64,000 bases of DNA from Lacrimispora xylanisolvens (GTDB lineage: Bacteria; Bacillota; Clostridia; Lachnospirales; Lachnospiraceae), in NCBI RefSeq assembly GCF_002934545.1, contig NZ_PTJA01000003.1, positions 62,001 through 126,000 on the forward strand, given 5' to 3'. The notes beneath the pieces are model-generated. The model was not told the DNA's origin, did not search any database, and saw only the letters and a list, made by a program, of their open reading frames with translations. This document shows, piece after piece, positions 34,156 through 42,344 of the stretch (within the stretch, counting starts at the first letter, position 1; each line of letters opens with the position of its first letter). The position numbers were made by a program, and so were the translations under genes.

Positions 34156-34438
34156 TAGCAAAAATACTGTGATAAGGAGTAGTAAGCAGTCTGAATCATT
34201 CAGAGAGCCGGCGGCTGGTGAGAGCCGGTTGGGAAAGATTGCTGAACTGGCCTTTGAGTAGCATACTGAAGAAAGCCATGGCTTTTGTGTAGGTATAGCC
34301 GGAATCCCGACCGTTACAGCGGGCGGACAGGAGAGTCTGTCCGGTTGAGCGCATACGTTCTGTATGAAATAGAGTGGTACCACGCGGTAGATACTGCGTC
34401 TCTATAGCCGTTTTATTACGGGTGGAGACGCTTTTTTT
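34156..34438 (+). promoter_or_regulatory. T-box riboswitch leader, leucine specifier
   Basis: Stem I carries CAGAGAGCCGG and GGTGAGAGCCGG, then GAA-CTG-GCCTTTGAGTAG: the specifier CUG (34247-34249) codes for leucine, matching leuS. The T-box core GAGTGGTACCACGCGG is at 34372-34387. The terminator GCGTCTC/GAGACGC with seven T is at 34396-34438. Uncharged tRNA-Leu should allow read-through into leuS. Confidence 0.95.
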
Positions 34439-34490
34439 ATGCAATGAGAATTAAATTTACCGTTACTGTCTAATAAGGAGGAATTTTGTT

Positions 34491-36905
34491 ATGGCATCAT
34501 CTTATAACCACAGTGCCATTGAGAAAAAATGGCGGGAGAATTGGGAAAAGAACCCCATCAATGTTGACGATGGAAAGAAACCAAAATATTATTGTCTGGA
34601 TATGTTCCCATATCCGTCTGGCAGCGGCCTTCATGTTGGCCATTGGAGAGGTTACGTGATCTCTGACGTCTGGAGCCGTTATCAGATTTTAAAGGGACAT
34701 TATGTGATTCACCCCATGGGTTGGGATGCATTTGGCCTGCCTGCAGAGAATTATGCCATTAAGATGGGCGTTCATCCGGCAAAATCAACGGCTGAGAACG
34801 TAAGTAATATTAAACGGCAGATCAATGAGATCGCGGCTGTTTACGACTGGGATATGGAAGTAAATACCACAGATCCTGGATTTTATAAGTGGACCCAGTG
34901 GATTTTTGTCCAGATGTTTAAGAAGGGTCTTGCCTATGAAAAGGAATTCCCCATTAACTGGTGTCCTTCCTGTAAAACCGGTCTTGCCAATGAGGAAGTG
35001 GTAAACGGCTGCTGCGAGCGCTGCGGTACTACAGTTACAAAGAAGAATTTAAGACAGTGGATGTTAAAAATCACTGCCTATGCAGATCGCCTTTTAAATG
35101 ATCTGGATAAGCTTGACTGGCCGGAAAAGGTTAAAAAGATGCAGACTGACTGGATCGGAAAATCTTACGGTGCAGAAGTTGACTTTAAAGTAGAGGGGAA
35201 AGAAGAAGCCATTACGGTTTATACCACAAGACCTGATACCTTATACGGAGCAACCTTTATGGTGCTTGCACCGGAGCATGCACTTGCTGCTTCTCTTGCA
35301 ACAGAGGAAACCAAATCAGAAGTGGACCAGTATATCTATGACGCTTCCATGAAATCCAATGTTGACCGTCTCCAGGATAAGGAAAAGACAGGAGTATTTA
35401 CCGGAAGCTATGCAATCAATCCTTTAAGCGGAGCAAAAGTTCCCATCTGGATATCCGATTATGTACTGGGTGACTACGGAACTGGCGCAATCATGTGTGT
35501 TCCGGCTCACGATGACAGAGACTTTGAATTTGCAACTAAATTTAATATTCCCATTATTCAGGTAATTGCAAAAGACGGAAAAGAAATTGAGAATATGACA
35601 GAGGCCTATACAGAGGCCAGCGGAACCATGATCAATTCCGGCGAATGGAATGGCATGGAATCAGCTGTTCTCAAAAAAGAAGCGCCTGCCATGATCGAAG
35701 CAAGAGGTCTTGGTAAGAAAACGGTAAACTTCAAACTTCGTGACTGGGTATTTTCCAGACAGCGTTACTGGGGTGAGCCGATTCCGATTATTCACTGCCC
35801 TCACTGCGGCAATGTTCCCGTGCCGGAAGATCAGCTTCCTCTTACACTTCCGGAAGTGGAAAGCTACCAGCCGACTGGTACAGGAGAATCCCCTCTGGCA
35901 GATATTGACGAATGGGTTAATACTACCTGCCCGGTATGCGGTGCGGCTGCAAAGAGAGAGACCAATACCATGCCTCAGTGGGCAGGATCTTCCTGGTATT
36001 TCCTGCGTTATGTAGACAGCCACAATGATCAGGAACTGGTATCCAGAGAAAAGGCAGACAAATATCTTCCTGTTGATATGTATATCGGCGGCGTAGAGCA
36101 TGCAGTTCTTCATCTTCTGTATTCCCGTTTCTACACCAAGTTCTTAAATGATATCGGTGTGGTAGATTTTGACGAGCCATTCACCAAACTGTTTAACCAG
36201 GGAATGATTACTGGTAAAAACGGAATTAAGATGAGTAAATCAAAGGGTAATGTGGTTTCACCTGATGAGCTTGTTCAGGATTATGGATGCGATTCCCTTC
36301 GTATGTATGAACTTTTTGTAGGACCGCCAGAGTTAGATGCAGAGTGGGATGACAGAGGAATTGAAGGCGTCAGCCGTTTCTTAAACCGTTTCTATAATCT
36401 GGTATCAGATAACTGTGAAAAGAATGTGGAAGCCACCAAAGAGATGATCCGTCTCCGCAACAAACTGGTATTTGACATTGAACAGCGTTTCAACCAGTTT
36501 AACTTAAACACCGTAATTTCCGGTTTTATGGAATATAACAACAAGCTGATCGAGCTTGCAAAGACAGCAGGAGGCATTGACAAAGAGACATTAAAGACCT
36601 TTGTAATTCTTCTTGCACCATTTGCTCCTCATATTGGAGAAGAACTGTGGCAGCAGCTTGGCGGCACAGACTCTGTATTCCACGCTACATGGCCGGAGTG
36701 GAGTGAGGAAGCCATGAAGGAAGATGAAATAGAAGTGGCTGTTCAGGTAAATGGTAAAACAAGAGCAGTTGTAAAACTTCCGGCGGATGTTTCAAAGGAA
36801 GATGCAATTGAGGCTGGTAAGGCAATGATTCCGGATAAGATTACCGGAACCATTGTGAAGGAAATTTATGTTCCTGGAAGAATTGTAAATATCGTTTGCA
36901 AATAG
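34491..36905 (+). CDS. leuS: Leucyl-tRNA synthetase
   Basis: Charges tRNA-Leu. An 804-residue class I synthetase with HVGH (in PYPSGSGLHVGHWRGY), two zinc-type cysteine pairs (CPSC...CERC; CPHC...CPVC), the CP1 editing domain (TTRPDTLYGATFMV, GTGAIMCVPAHDDRD) and KMSKS near residue 580. The length is normal for the bacterial type. AGGAGG precedes the ATG. Controlled by the T-box leader just upstream; the 377-base gap before it is fully explained by promoter and leader. Confidence 0.98.
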   Translation: MASSYNHSAIEKKWRENWEKNPINVDDGKKPKYYCLDMFPYPSGSGLHVGHWRGYVISDVWSRYQILKGHYVIHPMGWDAFGLPAENYAIKMGVHPAKSTAENVSNIKRQINEIAAVYDWDMEVNTTDPGFYKWTQWIFVQMFKKGLAYEKEFPINWCPSCKTGLANEEVVNGCCERCGTTVTKKNLRQWMLKITAYADRLLNDLDKLDWPEKVKKMQTDWIGKSYGAEVDFKVEGKEEAITVYTTRPDTLYGATFMVLAPEHALAASLATEETKSEVDQYIYDASMKSNVDRLQDKEKTGVFTGSYAINPLSGAKVPIWISDYVLGDYGTGAIMCVPAHDDRDFEFATKFNIPIIQVIAKDGKEIENMTEAYTEASGTMINSGEWNGMESAVLKKEAPAMIEARGLGKKTVNFKLRDWVFSRQRYWGEPIPIIHCPHCGNVPVPEDQLPLTLPEVESYQPTGTGESPLADIDEWVNTTCPVCGAAAKRETNTMPQWAGSSWYFLRYVDSHNDQELVSREKADKYLPVDMYIGGVEHAVLHLLYSRFYTKFLNDIGVVDFDEPFTKLFNQGMITGKNGIKMSKSKGNVVSPDELVQDYGCDSLRMYELFVGPPELDAEWDDRGIEGVSRFLNRFYNLVSDNCEKNVEATKEMIRLRNKLVFDIEQRFNQFNLNTVISGFMEYNNKLIELAKTAGGIDKETLKTFVILLAPFAPHIGEELWQQLGGTDSVFHATWPEWSEEAMKEDEIEVAVQVNGKTRAVVKLPADVSKEDAIEAGKAMIPDKITGTIVKEIYVPGRIVNIVCK

Positions 36906-36924
36906 ATCATTTGTAACATAGAAG

Positions 36925-36975
36925 AAGGACATTACAGGCAGCCCCGTCAGGAGTTGTCTATAATGTCCTTTCTTT
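36925..36975 (+). terminator. Terminator of leuS
   Basis: AAGGACATTA pairs with TAATGTCCTT across a 26-base loop region and is followed by TCTTTTATT. It overlaps the start of the converging small gene's stop region. Confidence 0.65.
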
Positions 36976-36977
36976 TA

Positions 36978-37268
36978 TTATTTCTTTCCATTTCGTTTCA
37001 TCATATTTTTCGAAAGCATGCGGACGGTTTGGATCCGCTGCCGTTCAGCTGGACTCATATTATCGCCCAGTATAGAAATAAGAAGATCTGTCTCATCATC
37101 GTTAAAATGGATCCCCTTCTGATTGGCTTCCGCGGTCAGACTCATGAGCGTGGGAAAAAGCTGGTCCTTTGGAGCAGCCTCAGCGCGTTTTGCAAATTCG
37201 GTCAGCATGGAAAGCTTCTGGGGATTCATATTTTTTAACCGTGGGTCCTGTTTCCAGTTGGAATTCAT
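36978..37268 (-). CDS. Small basic protein of unknown function
   Basis: A 96-residue, mostly helical, Lys/Arg- and Met-rich protein (KQDPRLKNMNPQKLSMLTEF; a C-terminal MMKRNGKK) with no signal peptide or known motif. AAGGAAGGACAAC precedes the ATG. It lies 59 bases after another unknown gene on the same strand, so the two are probably cotranscribed. Function not recognised. Confidence 0.6.
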   Translation of the reverse strand: MNSNWKQDPRLKNMNPQKLSMLTEFAKRAEAAPKDQLFPTLMSLTAEANQKGIHFNDDETDLLISILGDNMSPAERQRIQTVRMLSKNMMKRNGKK

Positions 37269-37327
37269 AAGTTGTTGTCCTTCCTTTCCTGTGAATATGT
37301 ATGGAGTAAGATGGTGACAGTTGTATT

Positions 37328-37894
37328 TTAGTTCATCTGCTGCATGGCGGACATCATCATCTGCATGGTTTCCAGCCGTGACTGCTGTTCCGGAGGCATG
37401 AAGTTCTTTAACTGCTCAAAGGGCATTCTGCCAAATGGATTGCTGTTTTGGCGATGTGAGTTATTGGTACGGTTTTGTCCGTCTGACTGAGCCTGATTAC
37501 GGGGTTGTGATTGTGCCTGCGCCTGAAGCGGGATCGTAGAACTTGGAACGGATTCTGAATAGGCATTTGCCATATTAAATCCCTGGAAGATGTTGATAAA
37601 TAAGTCAATTAAGTCCTGCTCAGAAGGATTGGCATAGGGTTTAATGGTGTTTAACATCTCAAGGGGTGAGTTAGACCGTTCCTTTTCGCCTGCAGAACAG
37701 ATTCCCATAGCAGCCACTTCTCCATCTTCAAATAAGTTTATGGTGCGCTGCAGTTCGTTGAATTTAACAAAGGTGGAGATCATACGTTGCTGGGGAACAT
37801 TCATATAAGGCAGGGCGGCTTTCATCATATCAAGATGATTATCCCCGATACGGGAGTCTAATTCATTTGCGTGGACATTTTGTTCATTATTCAT
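37328..37894 (-). CDS. Helical protein with Gln-rich tail, function unknown
   Basis: A 188-residue protein. The N-terminal two thirds are predicted helical (LDMMKAALPYMNVPQQRMI; PYANPSEQDLIDLFINIFQG). A Gln/Ser/Asn-rich linker (about 120-155) is followed by a short C-terminal helix rich in Met and Gln. No signal, membrane segment or catalytic motif. The C-terminal pattern FEQLKNFMPPEQQSRLETM resembles the middle of the 96-residue neighbour (helical, Pro-Glu-rich), which may point to partner proteins. Function not recognised. Confidence 0.55.
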   Translation of the reverse strand: MNNEQNVHANELDSRIGDNHLDMMKAALPYMNVPQQRMISTFVKFNELQRTINLFEDGEVAAMGICSAGEKERSNSPLEMLNTIKPYANPSEQDLIDLFINIFQGFNMANAYSESVPSSTIPLQAQAQSQPRNQAQSDGQNRTNNSHRQNSNPFGRMPFEQLKNFMPPEQQSRLETMQMMMSAMQQMN

Positions 37895-37918
37895 TTCATG
37901 GGATCCTTACTTTTCTTG

Positions 37919-37947
37919 TTGACAATATATGCGGCCGCATATATTAG
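37919..37947 (+). promoter_or_regulatory. Promoter with embedded 22-base palindrome
   Basis: TTGACA (37919-37924), 17 bases, TATTAG (37942-37947). The spacer is almost entirely a perfect palindrome (37924-37945): AATATATGCGG followed by its exact complement. A dimeric repressor bound there would block the promoter. Confidence 0.6.
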
Positions 37948-37968
37948 TATTACAGGAGAGTGATTTAT

Positions 37969-38121
37969 ATGAGAAACCGATTAATCATAGATGGAAATGC
38001 GGTTTACGAAATTGATGATGAATGCATGAAACAAAAGCAAAACAGAAACAACCAGGAAGGAACAGGTAACCAGTCTGCTTTTACAAGGCCGGGACAGGAA
38101 AAAGGTCAGAGCCGCAGTTAA
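37969..38121 (+). CDS. 50-residue protein of unknown function
   Basis: A short reading frame starting MRNRLIIDGNAVYEIDDECM and ending in a Gln/Asn/Lys-rich basic tail. Support: AGGAGAG seven bases before the ATG, a promoter with a strong palindrome upstream, and a strong terminator eight bases after the stop, so it is a self-contained unit. No signal or membrane segment. Function not recognised. Confidence 0.65.
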   Translation: MRNRLIIDGNAVYEIDDECMKQKQNRNNQEGTGNQSAFTRPGQEKGQSRS

Positions 38122-38128
38122 ACGGAAA

Positions 38129-38175
38129 CAGGACCCGAACCAAAGATGGTTCGGGTCCTGCTTTATGTTTTGTTT
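38129..38175. terminator. Terminator between the 50-residue and Cys/Gly-rich genes
   Basis: A perfect 14-pair hairpin (CAGGACCCGAACCA, loop AAGA) is followed by CTTTATGTTTTG on the plus strand and TTTCCGTTT on the minus strand. Confidence 0.85.
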
Positions 38176-38434
38176 AGCAGCAGAAGTTACCGCCACCAAA
38201 TCCGTTGCCGCCGCAGCAGAACAGAAGAATGATGATCCAAATCCAACTGCCACAACCATCATTTCCGCAACCGCCACAACCGTTGCCGCATCCGCCACCG
38301 CAGCTGTTATTGCCGCCACAGCAGAACAGAAGAAGGATAATAATCCAGATAAAACCACAACCGTTGTTATTACCACATCCTCCGTTGTTGCAATCGCATC
38401 CGCATCCACAGTTAGTTGCTGCCAGATCACTCAT
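38174..38434 (-). CDS. Cys/Gly-rich small protein with duplicated hydrophobic segment
   Basis: An 86-residue protein containing about 17 Cys and many Gly and Asn. It is built from two similar halves, each with a Cys/Gly-rich stretch and a hydrophobic core followed by CCGG (GFIWIIILLLFCCGG; SWIWIIILLFCCGG). GGAGG lies seven bases before the ATG, confirming this strand. It recalls small Cys/Gly-rich or YjcZ-like proteins of spore coats. A mother-cell-type promoter is visible upstream. Spore-surface function is inference. Confidence 0.7.
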   Translation of the reverse strand: MSDLAATNCGCGCDCNNGGCGNNNGCGFIWIIILLLFCCGGNNSCGGGCGNGCGGCGNDGCGSWIWIIILLFCCGGNGFGGGNFCC

Positions 38435-38467
38435 ATTGGTTCCTCCAAAATAATTTGTTTACACTGT

Positions 38468-38495
38468 AAGTGTATGAATGTCAGCTTGCCACTGT
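38468..38495 (-). promoter_or_regulatory. Possible sporulation (sigma-K/E-like) promoter
   Basis: On the minus strand AC (38495-38494), 17 bases, CATACACTT (38476-38468), close to the mother-cell consensus AC-N16/17-CATANNNTA. It lies 34 bases before the Cys/Gly-rich gene. Confidence 0.4.
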
Positions 38496-38589
38496 TTCCA
38501 TTTTTTCTGAAAAATTTTAGAATTGATATGATTGAACTTAAAGAAATGTTGTGTATAATTAGTAACAGCAGGATTAAAAGGAGCAAAAG

Positions 38590-39756
38590 ATGGAAAAATT
38601 ATATTATGAGAGACCTTATGTGAAACAGTTTGAAGCAGAGGTGACTGGGTGTATACCGGATAAAGACGTTAAATATCTGGTTCGTTTAAGCAGGACAGCC
38701 TTTTACCCTGAGGGGGGAGGGCAGCCCGCTGATACAGGCACATTGGGAGACGCCCTTGTCTTGGATGTCAGAGAGCGTCCGGAGGGAATCGTTCATATTA
38801 CAGACAGGCCTCTTCCTGAAAATTCGCTGGTAACTGGAATTTTAGATTGGGAGAGAAGATTCAGTCATATGCAGAATCATTCCGGAGAACATTTATTTTC
38901 AGGCGTGGTACATAAGTATTACGGTTACGACAATGTAGGGTTTCACATGGGGAAAGATGAGGTCACCGTTGATTTCAACGGGATATTGACTCTGGAACAG
39001 GCAGAAGAAGTGGAAGCTGAAGTGAATGAACTGATCTGGCAGAATATACCGGTTTTAGAGACTTATCCGTCAAAGGAAGAACTGAATGCATTAAATTACA
39101 GAAGCAAGAAGGAATTAAGCGGTCAGGTGCGGATTATTGAATTCCCAGGGGCAGATATATGTGCCTGCTGCGGAACCCATGTGATGACTGCAGGAGAGAT
39201 TGGAATTTTAAAAGTCACCGGTCTGATGCGATATAAAGGCGGCGTAAGAATATCCCTGCTGTGCGGCAGAGAGGCATTTCATGATTACCGCAGAAAATTA
39301 AAAGCTGTCCAGGGAATATCCGTGTTATTATCAGCGAAACCCGACAGTGTACTGGAGACAGTCACAAAACTAAAAGAGGACGGTGCGAAAAAGGATGGTG
39401 ATCTTAGCCGGCTCACCAGAGAACTGCTTATATATAAAACGGCACAATATCCTGTTAGCGGCGATCCCCTGCTGGTGTTTGAAGAGCATCTTTTGCCAGC
39501 ACAGCTCAGACAGTTTACCACCATGCTTTATGAGGAGAAGAAGGGGAGCGTTGTATTGGTATGTTCCGGAGAAGATGGCCTGTATCAGTATGCAGCAGGC
39601 AGCAGTGATATGGATATGCGGGAATTCAGCCGCCAGTTAAATGAAAAATTAAATGGCCGTGGCGGAGGGAATGCCCTGCTGGCACAGGGAACTTTTCAGA
39701 CATCGTTTCAGGAAATTCAAAAAGTGTTTCAGGAAGAGATCCAGAGGAGGATTTAA
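38590..39756 (+). CDS. Alanyl-tRNA editing protein, AlaX type with DHHA1 domain
   Basis: A 388-residue protein related to the editing half of alanyl-tRNA synthetase. It hydrolyses mischarged tRNA-Ala. The zinc-site pattern is visible: HMQNHSGEHLFSG (HxxxH) and CACCGTHVMTAGEIG (CxxxH). The C-terminal third (about 260-388) fits a DHHA1 domain. AAGGAG precedes the ATG. Its TAA stop overlaps the start of the next gene (TAATG), so the two are translationally coupled. Confidence 0.87.
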   Translation: MEKLYYERPYVKQFEAEVTGCIPDKDVKYLVRLSRTAFYPEGGGQPADTGTLGDALVLDVRERPEGIVHITDRPLPENSLVTGILDWERRFSHMQNHSGEHLFSGVVHKYYGYDNVGFHMGKDEVTVDFNGILTLEQAEEVEAEVNELIWQNIPVLETYPSKEELNALNYRSKKELSGQVRIIEFPGADICACCGTHVMTAGEIGILKVTGLMRYKGGVRISLLCGREAFHDYRRKLKAVQGISVLLSAKPDSVLETVTKLKEDGAKKDGDLSRLTRELLIYKTAQYPVSGDPLLVFEEHLLPAQLRQFTTMLYEEKKGSVVLVCSGEDGLYQYAAGSSDMDMREFSRQLNEKLNGRGGGNALLAQGTFQTSFQEIQKVFQEEIQRRI

Positions 39757-40904
39757 TGGAATTAAATGACAGCACAATAAAAAAATTACGATGGTTAATT
39801 ATATTTACTGTGATTGCCGTAGTAGCCGGTATTAATTATAGAAGTTTATTTGCTCTGATTGTAAGGATAGTGGGGATTTTAACTCCTTTCTTATTAGGCG
39901 GAGTTATGGCATTTGTATTAAATGTTCCCATGCGGGCGATTGAACGCATACTGCCGGTGAAAAAAGAAAGTCAGTTTCGCCGCCCTTTCAGCCTGGTTCT
40001 TACTTTTGTGTTTGTAATCGGAATATTGCTTGTGGTTACGTTTGTAGTCATGCCCCAGCTGTTTGATACAGTTTTAAGTCTGCAGTACAGCTTACCTGTT
40101 TTTTTCAATGATGTAAAGCAGGGAGCAGAGAAGCTGTTTGCCCAATATCCGGAAATTTCAGATTATATTAACAATATACAGATTGACTGGAAATCCTATC
40201 TTGAAAATATTGTGCAGTTTTTAACCGTTGGTGCCGGAACCGTGTTGTCTTCTACTTTAGCCGCAGCTTTAAATTTTATAAGCGGAGTGACTACCTTTGT
40301 AATTGGTGTGGTATTTGCAGTTTACATTCTTTTGCAGAAGGAAAATTTATCAAGACAGATAAAGAAATTTATGAAAGCGTTTCTGCCGGATCATGTATCT
40401 AACAGAATTTTAGAGATATTAACTCTCACCAGCCGTACATTTTCCAATTTTCTGACTGGACAGTGTGTGGAGGCAGTAATACTGGGAAGCATGTTTTTTC
40501 TCACATTATCCATATTACGCCTTCCATATGCACTTCTTATTGGAGTCCTGATCGCGTTTACTGCTTTGATTCCTATGTTTGGGGCATTAATCGGCTGTGC
40601 AATCGGAGCCTTCTTAATGCTGATGGTGAAGCCCTTTGACGCAGCATTGTTTCTCATCATCTTCTTTGTTCTTCAACAGATCGAAGGAAATTTAATTTAT
40701 CCCCACGTGGTTGGCAATTCAGTGGGACTTCCGGCTATCTGGGTTCTGGTAGCGGTGACCATTGGCGGCAGTGCCATGGGAATTGTAGGTATGCTGATAT
40801 TTATCCCGCTTTGTTCCGTTCTCTATGCGATTTTAAGAGAAACTGTGAATAAAAGAATCTGGGCGAAAGAACGGGTAAAACGTAAAAAAACAGTAAAACA
40901 ATAA
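39756..40904 (+). CDS. AI-2E family (PerM-type) membrane transporter
   Basis: A 382-residue membrane protein with about eight transmembrane segments and the AI-2E transporter family pattern: LTPFLLGGVMAFVLNVPM, a hydrophilic region near residues 110-150, VLGSMFFLTLSILRLPYALLIGVLIAFTALIPMFG and the QIEGNLIYPHVVGNSVGLP segment. Substrates of this family are diverse, including sodium/proton exchange and autoinducers, so none can be assigned. It overlaps the AlaX gene by one base. Confidence 0.88.
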   Translation: MELNDSTIKKLRWLIIFTVIAVVAGINYRSLFALIVRIVGILTPFLLGGVMAFVLNVPMRAIERILPVKKESQFRRPFSLVLTFVFVIGILLVVTFVVMPQLFDTVLSLQYSLPVFFNDVKQGAEKLFAQYPEISDYINNIQIDWKSYLENIVQFLTVGAGTVLSSTLAAALNFISGVTTFVIGVVFAVYILLQKENLSRQIKKFMKAFLPDHVSNRILEILTLTSRTFSNFLTGQCVEAVILGSMFFLTLSILRLPYALLIGVLIAFTALIPMFGALIGCAIGAFLMLMVKPFDAALFLIIFFVLQQIEGNLIYPHVVGNSVGLPAIWVLVAVTIGGSAMGIVGMLIFIPLCSVLYAILRETVNKRIWAKERVKRKKTVKQ

Positions 40905-40945
40905 AAAAAGGATTCCCTGAATGAACACATCGGGGAATCCTTTTC
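40905..40945. terminator. Terminator after the PerM-type gene
   Basis: AAAAGGATTCCC pairs with GGGAATCCTTTT. It has A-rich left and T-rich right sides, so it can also end the converging small gene. Confidence 0.8.
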
Positions 40946-40951
40946 TCTGGT

Positions 40952-41206
40952 TTAATCAAGATCTGCGTGATAAACCGTACCGGAGCTGTGAATGTCAATT
41001 GCACTTAAGTTAAACTGATCTTCAAAGATCTGAATCTTGTACTCAAAAAACAGTTCATCTGTTTTTTTAGACATGAATACATAAGCTCCCGGTTCCTTGT
41101 CTTCAATCTCATCACAGATCTCATCGTAGATGTCCTGTCCGTTTATCGGACCTTCATATCCGGTATTACGAATGGCATCTTCGATCGCCTGATAAAATTC
41201 TTCCAT
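40952..41206 (-). CDS. Small acidic protein of unknown function
   Basis: An 84-residue acidic protein (EEFYQAIEDAIRNTGYEG; DEICDEIEDKEPGAY) with no signal or membrane segment. The frame extends upstream to 41275, but GAGGT nine bases before the ATG at 41206 supports the short form; a start at 41221 would lie on that ribosome site. It ends at the shared terminator. Function not recognised. Confidence 0.6.
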   Translation of the reverse strand: MEEFYQAIEDAIRNTGYEGPINGQDIYDEICDEIEDKEPGAYVFMSKKTDELFFEYKIQIFEDQFNLSAIDIHSSGTVYHADLD

Positions 41207-41338
41207 AATAAAATACCTCATTTCTGGTTCGTATTGTACATCTGCTATTATAAGCAATCTTTTCCAATGCCGCAAGAATTACTTGAATCTTATTTGAGAG
41301 GGTGTATAATAGGACAGGAATAAAGGGAGGTAATGGAA

Positions 41339-42322
41339 ATGGATTTATTATATAGACCCAGAAGACTTAGAACATCTGAGACTTTAAGAACAATGGTGCG
41401 GGAGACCAGAGTATCCAGAGAGGCTCTTGTTTATCCCCTGTTCGCCGTGGATGGAGAAGGCATTGTAGAAGAAATTCCTTCTATGGAGGGACAATATCGA
41501 TATAGTGTAGACCGGCTTTGTGTAATTCTTGATAAACTGACTGCCGCCGGAATTAATAAGGTAATTCTGTTTGGCATACCAGCACAAAAAGACAGCTGCG
41601 GAAGCCAGGCTTTCGATGAGAATGGAATTGTGCAGCGCGCGGTCCGCTATATCAGGGAATTTTATCCGGCAGTATATATCATAACGGATGTATGTATGTG
41701 TGAATATACTTCTCATGGTCATTGCGGGATATTAGATGGAGAATATGTGGATAATGATCAGACTCTGGAGTACTTAAACCGCATTGCAGTTTCCCATGTA
41801 AAAGCAGGCGCTCATATGGTTGCCCCTTCTGATATGATGGATGGAAGGATTCATTCCATGAGGCTGGCACTTGATGAAGCCGGATTTTTAAATGTGCCCA
41901 TTATGGCTTATTCTGCAAAATATGCGTCTGCCTTTTACGGTCCGTTTCGGGAGGCTGCCGGATCTGCACCTGCCTTTGGAGACCGTAAGAGCTATCAGAT
42001 GGATTACCATAACAGGAAAGAAGCATTAAAGGAAGTAGAGCTTGACGTAGAAGAAGGTGCAGATATTGTTATGGTAAAACCTGCGCTTTCCTATCTGGAT
42101 ATTATACGTGAGGTGTCAGACAGCACGAAAGTGCCTGTGGCAGCCTACAGTGTAAGCGGAGAGTATTCCATGATTAAGGCTGCAGCAAAAGCCGGCTTTA
42201 TGGATGAGGAAAAAACTGTTTGTGAAACAGCCGTCAGTATCTTTCGTGCTGGAGCAGATATTCTGATCACATATTTTGCCATGGATCTAGCCCGCTATAT
42301 GGACGAAGGAAAAATCGGATAG
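41339..42322 (+). CDS. hemB: Porphobilinogen synthase (delta-aminolevulinate dehydratase)
   Basis: Joins two 5-aminolevulinates to porphobilinogen for haem, sirohaem and corrinoids. A 327-residue protein with the zinc-site cysteines of the Zn-dependent type ([14 protein letters not shown]), the two active-site lysines in [16 protein letters not shown] and [11 protein letters not shown], and the final [14 protein letters not shown]. The start at 41339 is chosen for GGGAGG eight bases upstream; the ATG at 41333 is too close. No other hem or cob genes are nearby, so it stands alone here. Confidence 0.96.
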   Translation: MDLLYRPRRLRTSETLRTMVRETRVSREALVYPLFAVDGEGIVEEIPSMEGQYRYSVDRLCVILDKLTAAGINKVILFGIPAQKDSCGSQAFDENGIVQRAVRYIREFYPAVYIITDVCMCEYTSHGHCGILDGEYVDNDQTLEYLNRIAVSHVKAGAHMVAPSDMMDGRIHSMRLALDEAGFLNVPIMAYSAKYASAFYGPFREAAGSAPAFGDRKSYQMDYHNRKEALKEVELDVEEGADIVMVKPALSYLDIIREVSDSTKVPVAAYSVSGEYSMIKAAAKAGFMDEEKTVCETAVSIFRAGADILITYFAMDLARYMDEGKIG

Positions 42323-42344
42323 TATGTGATTCTGGCAGGAGAGG

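Noticed and set aside
38165-38623. Plus-strand frames over 38.17-38.62 kb, Ala/Thr- or Pro/Gln-rich
   Set aside because: They mirror the Cys/Gly-rich gene on the minus strand, which has a proper GGAGG site; the plus frames have none and run into the AlaX-type gene.
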